64,000 nt of DNA from Flintibacter muris (GCF_943192995.1 NZ_CALPCP010000012.1:1-64000); one strand, 5' to 3'. Shown: positions 25,912-35,102, numbered from the stretch's first letter. Translations and numbers: made by a program. Notes: generated by a model not told the origin, from the letters alone.

Positions 25912-27270
25912 TCAACGTCCTTTAACTGTTCGGGCTTTGCGTGTATATTTTATTGTACCGTGAAAAATAAAAAATGAAATAATTGCTGTAATAAATTCAG
26001 CCACCCAAAAAGCATTCCATACGCCGACTGCACCAAAAAGTTTGCTAAACAAAAATGCGGACGGAATGATAATGATAATATAACGGCATAGAGAGATAAT
26101 TAATGAAGGCATACCCTTTCCTAATCCCTCTAACGCACCTGATGAAGTTACAGAAATAGCCGAAACAAGAAAGCCTGCACTAATAACACGGAGTGCAATT
26201 TTCCCAGTATGAATTGTTTCCGGCACATGAGTAAACAGATTTATTAGTTGACCGGGAATGAGCAAACAAATAATAGTGCCTAAAACCATAATCACGCTAC
26301 TCATGCAAAGAACAATATTATAAATTTCCTTAACACGCTTTTGTTCGCCAGCTCCATAATTATAACCAATTAAAGGGCGCATTCCTTGAATGATACCATT
26401 AGCAGGAAGGTATAGGAAAGTCTGTAATTTGTAATAAATTCCCAAAACTAAAATATATACCTCTGAATATAAGGACAGAATGGAATTAAGTGCTGAAATT
26501 AGAACAGATGGCAAAGCCAGATTTAAGGTTGCGGGTATACCAACAAAATACAGTTTGAATACGGTGTTTTTATCAAAAGTAAGAAATTGTCTGCTAATGC
26601 GAATACGAATAGGGCGCACAAAGTAGACAACTAAATAGATAGCAAGCGTTATTGTCTGTCCAATGCCGGTTGCCAATGCTGCTCCCTCTATTCCCATTGC
26701 AGGGAAAAAACCAATCCCAAAAATAAGCACTGGGTCTAAGATAATATTTGCGATACACCCACATATCATACTTATCATAGTTACTTTCATATTACCTACG
26801 GCTTGGAATATTTTTTCAAATGTTCCGCCTAGAATAATGATAAAAGTAAAAGAAAAGGCTATAACAGAATATCGAATACCGAAATCAATAACGGGTTCTG
26901 ATGATGTAAATACTCTCAAAAAAGTGGGAATAATAGAAATCGCACAAACTGTAATAACTACACTATGTATAACAGCAAATACCATGCCTTGTGTAGCTGC
27001 CATATTTGCCCTTGAATATTCTTCTCTCCCCAAATAAAAAGCTATTGCTGCGTTAATTCCTATGGCGAAGCCAATAGCAACAGCATTGATAAAATTCTGA
27101 ACAGGAAAGACTAATGACAATGCTGTCATAGCGTCCTCACTAATTTGGGCTACAAAAAAGCTATCTACAATGTTATATAAAGAATTTACCAACATTGAGA
27201 GTACCATAGGAAGTGACATTGATAAGATTAACGGCAATACAGGTTTTTCTTTCATAAATTTTTCGTCCAT
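25912..27270 (-). CDS. MATE-family multidrug efflux transporter
   Basis: This 452-residue membrane protein has 12 predicted helices and the usual MATE start (LPLILSMSLPMVLSMLVNSLYNIVDSFFVAQIS). A repeated second half begins near residue 240. It exports cationic drugs or dyes with sodium or proton uptake. The gene is clearly more AT-rich than the backbone on both sides, faces the opposite way and is flanked by a terminator and a broken MATE start, so it is likely cargo acquired separately. GGGAGGAAT precedes ATG 27270. No drug can be named. Confidence 0.85.
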   Translation of the reverse strand: MDEKFMKEKPVLPLILSMSLPMVLSMLVNSLYNIVDSFFVAQISEDAMTALSLVFPVQNFINAVAIGFAIGINAAIAFYLGREEYSRANMAATQGMVFAVIHSVVITVCAISIIPTFLRVFTSSEPVIDFGIRYSVIAFSFTFIIILGGTFEKIFQAVGNMKVTMISMICGCIANIILDPVLIFGIGFFPAMGIEGAALATGIGQTITLAIYLVVYFVRPIRIRISRQFLTFDKNTVFKLYFVGIPATLNLALPSVLISALNSILSLYSEVYILVLGIYYKLQTFLYLPANGIIQGMRPLIGYNYGAGEQKRVKEIYNIVLCMSSVIMVLGTIICLLIPGQLINLFTHVPETIHTGKIALRVISAGFLVSAISVTSSGALEGLGKGMPSLIISLCRYIIIIIPSAFLFSKLFGAVGVWNAFWVAEFITAIISFFIFHGTIKYTRKARTVKGR

Positions 27271-27288
27271 TTTAATTCCTCCCTTAAT

Positions 27289-27408
27289 TTACGAATATAA
27301 AAATGTGTACTTATAATATTGAAGAAACATAGAAAATAGTGGCCGTAATGACATTTCAATAACCAGCTTTTCAACAGGCATAACTGCCACTTTATTTTCA
27401 TCCAGCAT
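27289..27408 (-). pseudogene. 39-residue MATE N-terminus stub or leader peptide
   Basis: ATG 27408 follows GGGGGGAT. The 39-codon frame starts like a second MATE transporter (MLDENKVAVMPVEKLVIEMSL, then SMFLQYY), then switches to other sequence and stops 18 nt before the intact MATE start. It is best read as the remnant of a tandem MATE gene after deletion. It could now act as a translated leader for the downstream gene. Confidence 0.45.
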
Positions 27409-27451
27409 ATATCCCCCCAAATTTTATAAACATTTCCTGAATTATGACAGC

Positions 27452-27489
27452 AAAAAGCCACACAGTTATCAAACTGATAACTGTGTGGC
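27452..27489 (-). terminator. Terminator or attenuator upstream of the MATE gene
   Basis: A 15-bp perfect stem (27457-27471 with 27475-27489) with a 3-nt loop is followed on the minus strand by CTTTTTG. It lies between a minus-strand regulator and the MATE leader. It may end an upstream transcript or attenuate the MATE mRNA. Confidence 0.6.
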
Positions 27490-27680
27490 AAAAAGATGGC
27501 GTATCAATCCGGAAAAGTCCACTCAAAATTTTACGAAAGGATTATAAAGGATTTTTTTGGACTTGTCAATAGTTTTTTTAGCATTATTCGTATTATTCCA
27601 TATCTTTATCTTCAGCAGGCAAAACACAGCCTGGCAAGACCCATGTTTATTACGCTTTCTATTATGCTGCACTTTCTCCC

Positions 27681-27893
27681 TTACTGGTCATCGCCCGGCA
27701 CCAGCACAATCACATCGGGAATATCGCAGTCCAGCGTTTCACAAATCTTGATAAGGGTCTGCATGAAGATATGCTCCCCTTTGCCTATATTGGCGATGTG
27801 ATTTGTAGTCAAATGCGCTTGGAGCCGTAAATCTTTCTTGGTCAGATTCTTGTCAATCAGTGTTTTCCAGAGCGGTTTGTAGCTGATTTTCAT
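27681..27893 (-). CDS. Small XRE-family helix-turn-helix regulator
   Basis: ATG 27893 has GGTGG about 8 nt before it, better than the GTG four codons upstream. The 70-residue protein is a single Cro/CI-type domain (LIDKNLTKKDLRLQAHLTTNHIANIGKGEHI) with an acidic end (ETLDCDIPDVIVLVP). It resembles the YozG-like regulators common in clostridial elements. It may control the MATE cargo or its own promoter at 27958-27986. The region 27494-27680, upstream of its stop, shows no other gene. Confidence 0.75.
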   Translation of the reverse strand: MKISYKPLWKTLIDKNLTKKDLRLQAHLTTNHIANIGKGEHIFMQTLIKICETLDCDIPDVIVLVPGDDQ

Positions 27894-27957
27894 AGTCTGT
27901 TCCACCTTTCCGGGCTGAGGTCAGCAGGAATTGCCCCGGCCCAATGACCTTTCGACT

Positions 27958-27986
27958 ATTATACCGCCTTCGTTGAGAAAACACAA
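27958..27986 (-). promoter_or_regulatory. Promoter of the small XRE regulator
   Basis: On the minus strand: TTGTGT, 17-nt spacer, TATAAT, 65 nt before the start codon. Confidence 0.55.
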
Positions 27987-28052
27987 TGTACTGTTGCAAT
28001 TGTTCTCCAAAAACTGCTGTATACACAACAAATTTATCTATATATCAATTTA

Positions 28053-28072
28053 GGTATCAAGTGATTGATACC
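28053..28072. repeat. Operator-like inverted repeat
   Basis: GGTATCAA and TTGATACC form a perfect 8-bp inverted repeat with a 4-nt spacer, between two XRE regulator genes. It is the only clear symmetric site in the 330-nt gap at 27894-28224, which has no gene. Confidence 0.4.
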
Positions 28073-28224
28073 GCTGCCCAAATTATTTCCTGCGCTCTTA
28101 CACAGACTGCTTATCCTGCATTGGATTATGAGGACTGCAAACAGGGCATCGGGCTTTTTGTCATGGCCTGCTGCCTTAGTTCTCATCTGTGACTCTCCTG
28201 TGTCGCTTGACATAGGGGAGTTTA

Positions 28225-28554
28225 TCATTGTGAACAGGCAATGGCCTCTTCAATAATTTTGAGAATATGCTCCCGCTTCTGAGGCGGGACTGCTTTCAAC
28301 TTCTGCGAAATGTAGAAAAATTCCTCCGGCGCATCGCCAAACAGCAGACTGTCCGCAGAGACCTTGAGCGCCATGGACAGCGCCCGGATGGACTCAGAGG
28401 ACAGTCCGGAGCGGCCGCGCTCCACCTCCTGGATGAAGTTGGCGGTGTAGCCGGACAGCCGCGCCAGTTCCTCTCGGGTCAGCTTCTGGGCCAGCCGTTT
28501 CTCCTTGATACGGGTCCCCACCTCTACGTTGATATCCTTCAATGTCCTTGGCAC
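28225..28554 (-). CDS. XRE-family regulator with C-terminal extension
   Basis: This 109-residue protein has a Cro/CI helix-turn-helix at about 10-65 (VGTRIKEKRLAQKLTREELARLSGYTANF, then ERGRSGLSSESI) and a short helical extension (KLKAVPPQKREHILKIIEEA) that may dimerise. Such proteins usually repress neighbouring transfer or maintenance genes. The divergent neighbour is the SLOG-fold gene at 28690, so the 135-nt gap probably carries its operator. Confidence 0.75.
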   Translation of the reverse strand: MPRTLKDINVEVGTRIKEKRLAQKLTREELARLSGYTANFIQEVERGRSGLSSESIRALSMALKVSADSLLFGDAPEEFFYISQKLKAVPPQKREHILKIIEEAIACSQ

Positions 28555-28689
28555 AGCATTACACCACCTCTATTTAGTAGTGTAACCCCATATTTCTGGA
28601 CATAGAATCCATACAAGTTTATAATAACATCCGTAGCAATACACCATATCAGGCGCTATGCTAACATATCACTGTTAAGGAGAATCATC

Positions 28690-29238
28690 ATGGAATACAA
28701 AGCCTGTGCCATCACCGGCCACCGGCCTAGCCGGTTCAAGTGGAAGTATAACGAAAACAACAACGGCTGCAAGCGGCTCAAGCGCCGGCTGAAGGTGCAG
28801 CTCATTCATCTTTATGAGAAGGGCGTCCGCCGTTTCTATGACGGGGGCGCTCTTGGCGTAGACCTCTGGTCAGGGGAATTGCTGCTGGAGCTGAAAGAGC
28901 AGCCAGAGTACAGCGATATCGAGCTGATCCTTGTCCTCCCCTTTGCCGGACATGATAGGGACTGGGACCCCAAGAGCCGCCGCCGGCTGTCCGTCCTGCG
29001 GCAGCACAGCACGGAGGTAGTCATCGCCGGAACTGCGGAACATGACTCTGTAACCAATTACAGGTTGAGAAACCAGTATCTGGTGGATCATGCCGACTGT
29101 CTGCTGGCGGTGTATGATAACGACCGGAACCTCCGCTCCGGCACCATGCAGACGGTGAATTATGCCAGAAGGAAGGGGCTTTCTATCACTCTCATCCATC
29201 CAGATTCCGCCGCTGTGTCTTATGAAAATCAAAATTAG
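28690..29238 (+). CDS. SLOG-fold (YpsA/DUF1273-like) nucleotide-binding protein
   Basis: This 182-residue protein starts with the diagnostic CAITGHRPSRFKW. It continues with RFYDGGALGVDLWSGE and ends with NYRLRNQYLVDHADCLLAVYD and SGTMQTVNYARRK. These are Rossmann-like SLOG motifs that bind a nucleotide or nucleotide-derived ligand. YpsA homologues affect cell division in Bacillus, but SLOG proteins on mobile elements are also linked to stress signalling and defence. The ligand is unknown. AAGGAG precedes the ATG. A large helicase gene follows after 248 nt. Confidence 0.75.
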   Translation: MEYKACAITGHRPSRFKWKYNENNNGCKRLKRRLKVQLIHLYEKGVRRFYDGGALGVDLWSGELLLELKEQPEYSDIELILVLPFAGHDRDWDPKSRRRLSVLRQHSTEVVIAGTAEHDSVTNYRLRNQYLVDHADCLLAVYDNDRNLRSGTMQTVNYARRKGLSITLIHPDSAAVSYENQN

Positions 29239-29296
29239 GTGACAAAACCTCACCTATACAGAGACAATCTGGGATGATAAAATAGGAGTGTATTTC

Positions 29297-29326
29297 AGGG
29301 CGGAGTAAGTTTAGGGCGGAGTAAGT
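29297..29326 (+). repeat. Two 14-bp direct repeats upstream of the helicase
   Basis: AGGGCGGAGTAAGT occurs at 29297-29310 and 29313-29326, a spacing of 16. The following stretch, 29327-29486, is open in the helicase frame but does not look coding. Confidence 0.45.
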
Positions 29327-29486
29327 GAGGGAGGAATGGAACGCGGCCAGGGGCGTAGTGCGCCCCAACGTACCAGACTGCATAGACCTTGAAATCAATA
29401 AACGAACAGGAACGACCGTGTATTTGCCTTTTCAGAGGCGGACACGGCCTTTTTTTGTTCAAACGGAAAGGAGCTTGTTAAATGAA

Positions 29487-32400
29487 ATGTCACAGAGCAG
29501 ATTGATCCCGCTGACCTATTATGACCCCGGCAAATCTGTGCGCCTGGCGGTGTACGCGGACACCATCATCCTGGACCGGAGCGGAGAGGACAGCGTGATC
29601 AGCGCCGTCCGCTTCGGCGGCTACCCGGAGATGGTGAAAGCCATGTCGGACGCCATCTACGGCGGAGCGACAATCGAAATACCCCAGAGTGGGAAAACCA
29701 GGCAGCTGAAAAGCATCCCTAAGCAGTACCGGCGGCAGATGTCCCACGACGGCCAGTACGCCGTGGGTACCCTCATGGTGGACGACGACCCGCAATCCGC
29801 CGACCCATCGGACGGCGAGGAAGACCCAGAGGAGACCGGCGAGCAGCAGACCATTCAGCCCAGGAAGTGCTACATCTTCGTCCCCGCCGGGGACTGGGAC
29901 CGCCTCTTTGAGGAGCTGGACCGCAAGACCGCCGCTCCCCTCATCCCGGAGTTCCGGGACGCCGTCCTGGACGCTCTCATCGACCGGGGCGAGCTGCGGC
30001 CGATGGAAGTCTTTTCCCTGAAGGAGAAGCTGGACGCCTGGGTGCTGGACCTCCGGCCCAACGACGAAAATGTGGTGGAAATTCTGGAGCGAGGCCTGGA
30101 GTGCGGAGCGATCTCCATTCCCGGCGCCGGCCCGGACCAGCCAGACAGCTTTGAGGACGTGAAAAATATCACGGATTACCTCAATACCTTCGGCGTCACC
30201 GTGGCCGACCGCATCCGGGACCAGTTCACCCCTCTCTTTGACCCGGCTGCCGAGCCGCTGTCTGAGGAGGTGCTGGCCGTCAATGACTACATCCAGCAGC
30301 AGGCAGGCTATTCCCTCTACGATGCTCAGCTCGCCGTGGCCGAGGCGGTCAAGCGGCAGCTGGACAGGAAGAGCGTCGCCCTCATCATTGCCGAGTGCGG
30401 CAGCGGAAAAACGAAAATCGGCTCCACTGCCCTGGGCGCTCTCCATGGCCTATGGGCCTCCCAGCGTAAAGCCGGAGTCCCCAAAACCTTCAACCTGATC
30501 ATGTGCCCCTCCCATATCACCAAGAAGTGGGTGCGGGAGATCGGGGAGACCCTGCCTGACACTGTCGCCATGGTGGTCAAGAGCATCACCGAACTGGAGC
30601 GGCTGTATGCCCTGTATGAGGCCGGGGACAAAAATGTCTACGCGGTATTCAGCAAGGAGAAGGCCCGGGACGGCTATATGCGGTACCCCGCCGTCTCCTG
30701 GAGCAAGCGGAAAAGGGCGTTCCTCTGCCCGGACTGCGGTAAGCCCATCCAGATGGAATACAGCGATGATGGTTCCCGGTATCTGGTCAACGCTGATCCG
30801 CCTTTTTTCCTGCGGGAGCACAAGAAAAACCGTGTCTGCCGGGAGTGCGGCTCCATGCTTTGGGCTCCTGTCAATCCAGGCAGGAATATCCCCTGGACCA
30901 AGATCCCGGACTTCGGCTGGGTCTGCAAGTCCTTCGTGGCCAATTACCTGTCTCTCACGAAAAATGAGACGGTATTGGAGCGGCTGCGGGAGATCGCCGC
31001 TGATCCCCAGGGCAGTTTCCCAGTGAGGGGCGCTTGCCGCCGCTTTCCTGTGAGCACCTACATCAAAAAGAAGATGAAGGGGCGGATCAACGGCTTTGTC
31101 GCGGATGAGCTCCACGAGTACAACAACAACAGCGGCCAGGGAGACGCCATGGCGGAGATTTTTGGCGTCAGCAAGCAGTTCGTGGGCATGACGGCTACCC
31201 TCATCAACGGATACAGCTCCGGCATTTTCCGTTTGCTGTACCGGCTGGTGCCCGGCCTGATGCGCAAGGATGGCAAGAGCTACCGCAGTCCTCAGCGGTT
31301 TGACGCGGAGTACGGTGTGGTGGAGAACACCTATGAGACCACTGACGCCGCCTACAACGCCAACCGCCGGGCCAGCAAGCGGAAGACCAAGACCCGCCAG
31401 TTGCCTGGGGTGTCGCCTCTGGTGTTCTCCCGGTTCCTGCTGGAGTACACCGCCTTCCTCTCCTTGAACGACATGGGCAAGGACCTCCCGGACTATGAGG
31501 AGATCCCCATTCCTGTCGAGATGCCGGATAAGGTGTGCGGCGCGTACAAGGGGATGGAACGGGATATTCGCGCGGTGTTGAAGTCAGACCGGAAGGAGGC
31601 CCAAAAGCTGCTGTCCGCCTATCTGAACCTGCTCACCGTCTACCCGGACCAGCCCTACGACCAGCCGGATATCGTCCACCCCATCGACGGCCATGTCATC
31701 GCCCACCCCAGCAGCGAGGCCAGTTTTGACGACATCCTGCCCAAGGAAGAAAAGGTGTTGGAGATCGTCAGGGAGAAGATCGCCGCCGGCGGGCGGGTAA
31801 TGGTCTACACCAGCTGGACCCGGACCGACTCCCAGGAGAAACTTCAGAAGCTGCTCACCGGCGAGGGGTTCCGTACCGAGATCTTATCGCCCACTGTTCC
31901 CCCGGAGAAGCGGGAGGCCTGGGTGGAGAAGCGGGTCAAAAGCGGCTGTCAGGTGCTCATCACCAATCCCCGATGCGTGGAGACCGGGCTCGATTTGAAT
32001 GCCTTTACCACCCTGGTTTTTTACAGCATGGGCTACAACCTGTTCACCCTGCGTCAGGCGGCCCGCCGGTCCTGGCGGATCAACCAGACCGCGCCCCGGG
32101 TGGAGGTCTACATGCTCTACTACGCCGACACCATTCAGGCCAAGGCCATGAAGCTCATGGCCTCCAAGCTGGCCGTAGCCGGGATCATTGAGGGCAACCT
32201 ATCGGAGGAGGGCCTGGCCGCCATGAGCGATGTGAAGGATCTGACCTCCCAGATGGCGAAGGAGCTGGCCCTGGGCATCAAGGACAACGTGGAGGACATC
32301 GCCGCCACCTTTAAGAAGATGGCGATCATCAATCCCCACCGTGAGCGTGTCCAGCCCGTGGCCCTGCCTGTTGTCGCCGCTGTTGAGGAGATACCTGAGC

Positions 32401-32567
32401 CTGCCGCCGTTCCTGAACCGATCCAGTTCCGTACCGTGGACGCGGAAAACAAGCAGGCGCTCTATGATGGGCTGCTGCAACGAACAATGGAAGAACGCAG
32501 AAAAAAGAAGTCGAAGAAGAAGCCGGTGGACGAAAACCAGCTGTCTTTCTTCGATTTTGTTGCGTAG
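29487..32567 (+). CDS. Large SF2-type (SNF2/DEAD-like) helicase of the element backbone
   Basis: ATG 29487 (MSQSRLIPLTY) is the likely start; the frame is open further upstream without a ribosome binding site. The 1026-residue protein has an acidic N-terminal part. The P-loop ECGSGKTKIG lies near residue 302. CxxC knuckles near 413 and 451 suggest a zinc ribbon inside the ATPase core. DELH (Walker B) is near 538 and MTATLI (motif III) follows. The second RecA lobe ends with ETGLDLNAFTTLVFYS and the arginine-finger RQAARRSWRINQ. This family appears in replication modules of large conjugative elements; unwinding or remodelling during replication or transfer is likely. Confidence 0.75.
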   Translation: MSQSRLIPLTYYDPGKSVRLAVYADTIILDRSGEDSVISAVRFGGYPEMVKAMSDAIYGGATIEIPQSGKTRQLKSIPKQYRRQMSHDGQYAVGTLMVDDDPQSADPSDGEEDPEETGEQQTIQPRKCYIFVPAGDWDRLFEELDRKTAAPLIPEFRDAVLDALIDRGELRPMEVFSLKEKLDAWVLDLRPNDENVVEILERGLECGAISIPGAGPDQPDSFEDVKNITDYLNTFGVTVADRIRDQFTPLFDPAAEPLSEEVLAVNDYIQQQAGYSLYDAQLAVAEAVKRQLDRKSVALIIAECGSGKTKIGSTALGALHGLWASQRKAGVPKTFNLIMCPSHITKKWVREIGETLPDTVAMVVKSITELERLYALYEAGDKNVYAVFSKEKARDGYMRYPAVSWSKRKRAFLCPDCGKPIQMEYSDDGSRYLVNADPPFFLREHKKNRVCRECGSMLWAPVNPGRNIPWTKIPDFGWVCKSFVANYLSLTKNETVLERLREIAADPQGSFPVRGACRRFPVSTYIKKKMKGRINGFVADELHEYNNNSGQGDAMAEIFGVSKQFVGMTATLINGYSSGIFRLLYRLVPGLMRKDGKSYRSPQRFDAEYGVVENTYETTDAAYNANRRASKRKTKTRQLPGVSPLVFSRFLLEYTAFLSLNDMGKDLPDYEEIPIPVEMPDKVCGAYKGMERDIRAVLKSDRKEAQKLLSAYLNLLTVYPDQPYDQPDIVHPIDGHVIAHPSSEASFDDILPKEEKVLEIVREKIAAGGRVMVYTSWTRTDSQEKLQKLLTGEGFRTEILSPTVPPEKREAWVEKRVKSGCQVLITNPRCVETGLDLNAFTTLVFYSMGYNLFTLRQAARRSWRINQTAPRVEVYMLYYADTIQAKAMKLMASKLAVAGIIEGNLSEEGLAAMSDVKDLTSQMAKELALGIKDNVEDIAATFKKMAIINPHRERVQPVALPVVAAVEEIPEPAAVPEPIQFRTVDAENKQALYDGLLQRTMEERRKKKSKKKPVDENQLSFFDFVA

Positions 32568-32578
32568 GAGGAATTTGC

Positions 32579-33717
32579 TTGAACATTACCATGAACCGGG
32601 CCGAACTGCTGCACGCTGTCAAGCGTGCGGTGGCCACCGTGCCCGCCAACTCGCCCCTGGATGTCTTGAAGGGGTACTCTTGGAGGCGGACGCCGCCAGC
32701 AAGTCGCTGGTCCTCACCTCCACCAACCTGGAGATCACCTTGAAGCAGAAGCTGGCCTGTGCCGCCCCGGAGGACGACGCCCTGGCCATTGACGCCAGGC
32801 TGCTGGCCGGGATGCTGGAGAAGCTGCCCGGCGACACCGTGAGGCTGTGGCGTGATTCCAAGGGTGACCAACTGAAGGTCTGGAGCGGAGACGCCAAATA
32901 CAACGTCTCCGTCTGGGAGCAGAGCAGCTACCCCAAAGCGGAGATCCCCGCCGTGACCAGGTTGGTCCGGGCCAGCGGCATCCCCTCCATGGCCAAGCGG
33001 ACGGTGTTCGCCGCCGATGAGCATAATGAGAAGCCCATGCTCAAATGTGTCCACCTCCGGTTCACCCAAGATGGCCTCCGAGCCGCCGGGAGCGATGGGA
33101 ACTGTGTGGTCACCGCCAAGGGGGACGACAAGAGCACCGGCGATTTCAGCGTGCTGATCCCCGCCGACTCCCTGAGCCGGCTGGCCCAGATGTGCGGGGA
33201 CAAGGACGAGTTTCGGGTGGGCACCACCGGGAAAAAGGTCGTGTTCGTCCGGGAGGGTTTTCTGTTCTCCGCCCGGCTGATCGAGGCCGACTACATCAAT
33301 ACGGATCATCTGACCAACACCCTGAAAAATCAGTTTACCGTCCTCACCGATGTGGCGGAGTTGCGTAAGGGGCTGGAGTATGTATCCTGTGTTGAGCCGG
33401 ATGGAAAGGTGCAGCTTACCTTTGACGGCATGACGCTGTCCTTCCAATGCAGCGGCGTCTTTGGAAACGCTCAGGATTCCATCGCTGTAGCCCCGCTGAC
33501 CGGGATGCCCCAGGGAGAATACTGGTTTCTCACCAGGCGGCTGTCCAACTGCCTGAGAGCATTGTCCGGGACGGCCACCCTAGGGATCGCTGCCGGCGGG
33601 ATGCTGACGCTGAGCACCGAGAACGCCTTCTATATGCAGACCGGTGTGCGGCCCGGATTGGCACAGTCCGCTCCGAAAAAGGCGGCGAAAAAATCTCCCG
33701 CAAAAAAAGCGGCATAG
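32579..33717 (+). pseudogene. DNA polymerase sliding-clamp (DnaN-like) gene with a -1 frameshift
   Basis: TTG 32579 follows AGGAGG, and ATG 32591 is an alternative. The first frame gives MNRAELLHAVKRAVATV and reaches LDVLKG, then loses register at a run of four G (32671-32674). The next frame continues as VLLEADAASKSLVLTSTNL and runs to the stop. One extra G would restore a beta-clamp-like protein of about 379 residues, ending in an unusual lysine/alanine tail (KKAAKKSPAKKAA). The clamp would tether polymerase for element replication. The shift may be a real mutation, programmed slippage at the G run, or a sequencing error. Confidence 0.65.
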
Positions 33718-33730
33718 GGGGTGGACATGG

Positions 33731-33920
33731 ATGAAAATCCCTACCATCTGCCGCTACTGCGGCGGCGTGATCCGTCTGGTGCCGGCCCGAAAGATCTACG
33801 GGGCCTCCACCGACCGGCTTGGCTTGGCTGGTGAGAACATCTACCTCTGCCAGAACTGCAACGCCCGGGTAGGCTGCCACAAGGGGACGAACCGTCCCCT
33901 GGGTAACGTGGCCATTGTTA
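33731..33920 (+). pseudogene. Zinc-finger protein cut off after about 60 residues
   Basis: ATG 33731 follows GGGGGTGG. The opening has paired CxxC motifs (CRYCGG and CQNCNARVGCH) and the stretch GTNRPLGNVA, as in the small DUF3268-like zinc-finger proteins beside clamp genes. After about residue 62 the frame continues only through sequence that codes for another protein on the minus strand, so the natural C-terminus is missing. The junction lies near 33915. Confidence 0.5.
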
Positions 33921-34177
33921 TGCGCGTTCAATCGGTGGTAAAGGCACTGGACATCTTTATACAGCAGGAATGCTGCCTGGCCATTCTTGATCTCTGCCCT
34001 TCGGAGCAGGACAAAATAGAACAGACACGCCTCTGGGGTAAAACCCCAATAGCCAAAATCAACCACTGGCACCCGATAGACTTTCGCCAGGCGGGCCGGG
34101 CTTCCCTCTTTCCGCTCCCTGCGGACCTGGGCCGTCAATTTGACAGCGGTTGTGATATCTGCAAGAATGTTTTCCAT
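33915..34177 (-). pseudogene. 5' part of an unrecognised phage-type gene
   Basis: ATG 34177 has a strong AAGGAGG site. About 85 residues look like natural protein (MENILADITTAVKLTAQVRR, GYWGFTPEACLFYFVLLRRA). Beyond about 33915 the frame runs antisense to the zinc-finger and clamp genes. Two oppositely oriented genes thus end at the same point, marking a recombination junction between the backbone and the phage-like element. Function unknown. Confidence 0.45.
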
Positions 34178-34294
34178 TAGGTATTTTTCCTCCTTGTCAT
34201 TGAAGGGGGCCGGGTGTATAATCTACCTGACCCCCTCTGGGGTTATCTCGGGGCTGCTATCCATGCTTTGACGGGCCAGGATAGCGGCTCCTTC

Positions 34295-34564
34295 TCATGC
34301 CACGCAGAAGCGGCGGGTGGTGGTGGTCTTGGTGAAGCGCTCCACCACCTCGGGCAGGGCCGCTTTCAGGGCCTTGCTGTCCAGCCTGGATGCCGTGACC
34401 GCTTTCCAGGTGACCTTGTACTCCCCGGCCCGCAGCTCCTCAGAATCGCCCATGTGGGCCTTGATAGCGTCCTTGATGTTCTCAGCCTCTGCTTGGGCTT
34501 CCTCAATGAGGGCTTGCAGCTGGCGCAGCTCCCGGACCTTGCCCTCGATCTCGTTGATACTCAT
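34295..34564 (-). CDS. Small phage-type protein (Gp157-like coiled coil)
   Basis: This 89-residue protein has an N-terminal coiled coil rich in Glu (EIEGKVRELRQLQALIEEAQ) followed by YKVTWKAVTASRLDSKALK and a TTTTRRFCV end. This layout is shared with Gp157-type proteins encoded near single-strand annealing genes in phages. It is the first gene of a minus-strand unit and probably starts from the AT-rich promoter at 34720-34748. Function is inferred only loosely. Confidence 0.6.
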   Translation of the reverse strand: MSINEIEGKVRELRQLQALIEEAQAEAENIKDAIKAHMGDSEELRAGEYKVTWKAVTASRLDSKALKAALPEVVERFTKTTTTRRFCVA

Positions 34565-34730
34565 TGTGTTACCTCCTTCAAATTTAGGGGATTGGCTCTG
34601 GTGGCTGGGGGCTGTAAGGGTTCCTTACCTTCTCTGTGTCCCTTGTGTCCTGTCCAACTCTTGTCTTGCGCTCCCTATTTGTTCTTCCGCCTTGACCGGG
34701 GCTTGTCCCTCCTGACATGATTATAATATC

Positions 34731-34785
34731 ATATATAGGCCAATATATCAATTGACAGACCGTACAAATATATAGGCCAATATAT
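34731..34785. repeat. Two identical 18-bp operator-like repeats
   Basis: ATATATAGGCCAATATAT occurs at 34731-34748 and 34768-34785 (period 37) and is nearly palindromic around GGCC. The first copy lies in the -35 region of a minus-strand TATAAT (34720-34725); the second lies just upstream of the plus-strand promoter at 34800. They suit a ribbon-helix-helix repressor such as the one encoded at 34887. Confidence 0.6.
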
Positions 34786-34799
34786 ATTCATTTTGTATA

Positions 34800-34828
34800 T
34801 GGACTTATATAGACAAGCGTGGTATAAT
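34800..34828 (+). promoter_or_regulatory. Promoter of the RHH/DUF4258/YgiT cassette
   Basis: TGGACT, a 17-nt spacer and TATAAT with an extended TGG, 58 nt before the first gene. The rest of 34565-34799 shows only the repeats and no gene. Confidence 0.5.
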
Positions 34829-34886
34829 AAAATCATAATGGAGGAGGTGTCCGAATAGATCGGCGCTCCCCAGGGAGGTGAAATAT

Positions 34887-35099
34887 ATGCCAGAAAGATC
34901 GGACGCACTCAAAAAGGCACAGCAAAAATACATGGAGAAGTTTTCCGTTGCAAGGGTCCGAATGGAGCGTGACAGGTATGAACGTGTCCAGGCCCACGCA
35001 GAGGCCCGTGGAGAGTCCGTCAACGGCTTTATTAACCGGGCCATATCGGAGACTATGGAGCGGGACAGCGGCGCTCCTGCAGCCGCTGAGGAGGGATAG
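34887..35099 (+). CDS. Ribbon-helix-helix (Arc-like) DNA-binding protein
   Basis: ATG 34887 has GGGAGGTG in front of it. The 70-residue product has the RHH pattern: a short beta strand (SVARVRMERDRYE), a helix (RVQAHAEARGES) and a second helix (VNGFINRAISETM). An acidic tail follows. Such proteins act as antitoxins or copy-control repressors and bind short palindromic repeats. The two 18-bp repeats upstream are obvious candidate sites. It is followed after 3 nt by the DUF4258 gene. Confidence 0.7.
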   Translation: MPERSDALKKAQQKYMEKFSVARVRMERDRYERVQAHAEARGESVNGFINRAISETMERDSGAPAAAEEG

Positions 35100-35102
35100 C
35101 GC

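Noticed and set aside
27252-27491. A 79-codon minus-strand frame upstream of the MATE gene
   Set aside because: It runs through the terminator hairpin and out of frame with the MATE stub that has the ribosome binding site.
33530-33914. C-terminal extension of the minus-strand phage-type frame
   Set aside because: It is antisense to the conserved zinc-finger and clamp genes and has no protein-like pattern.
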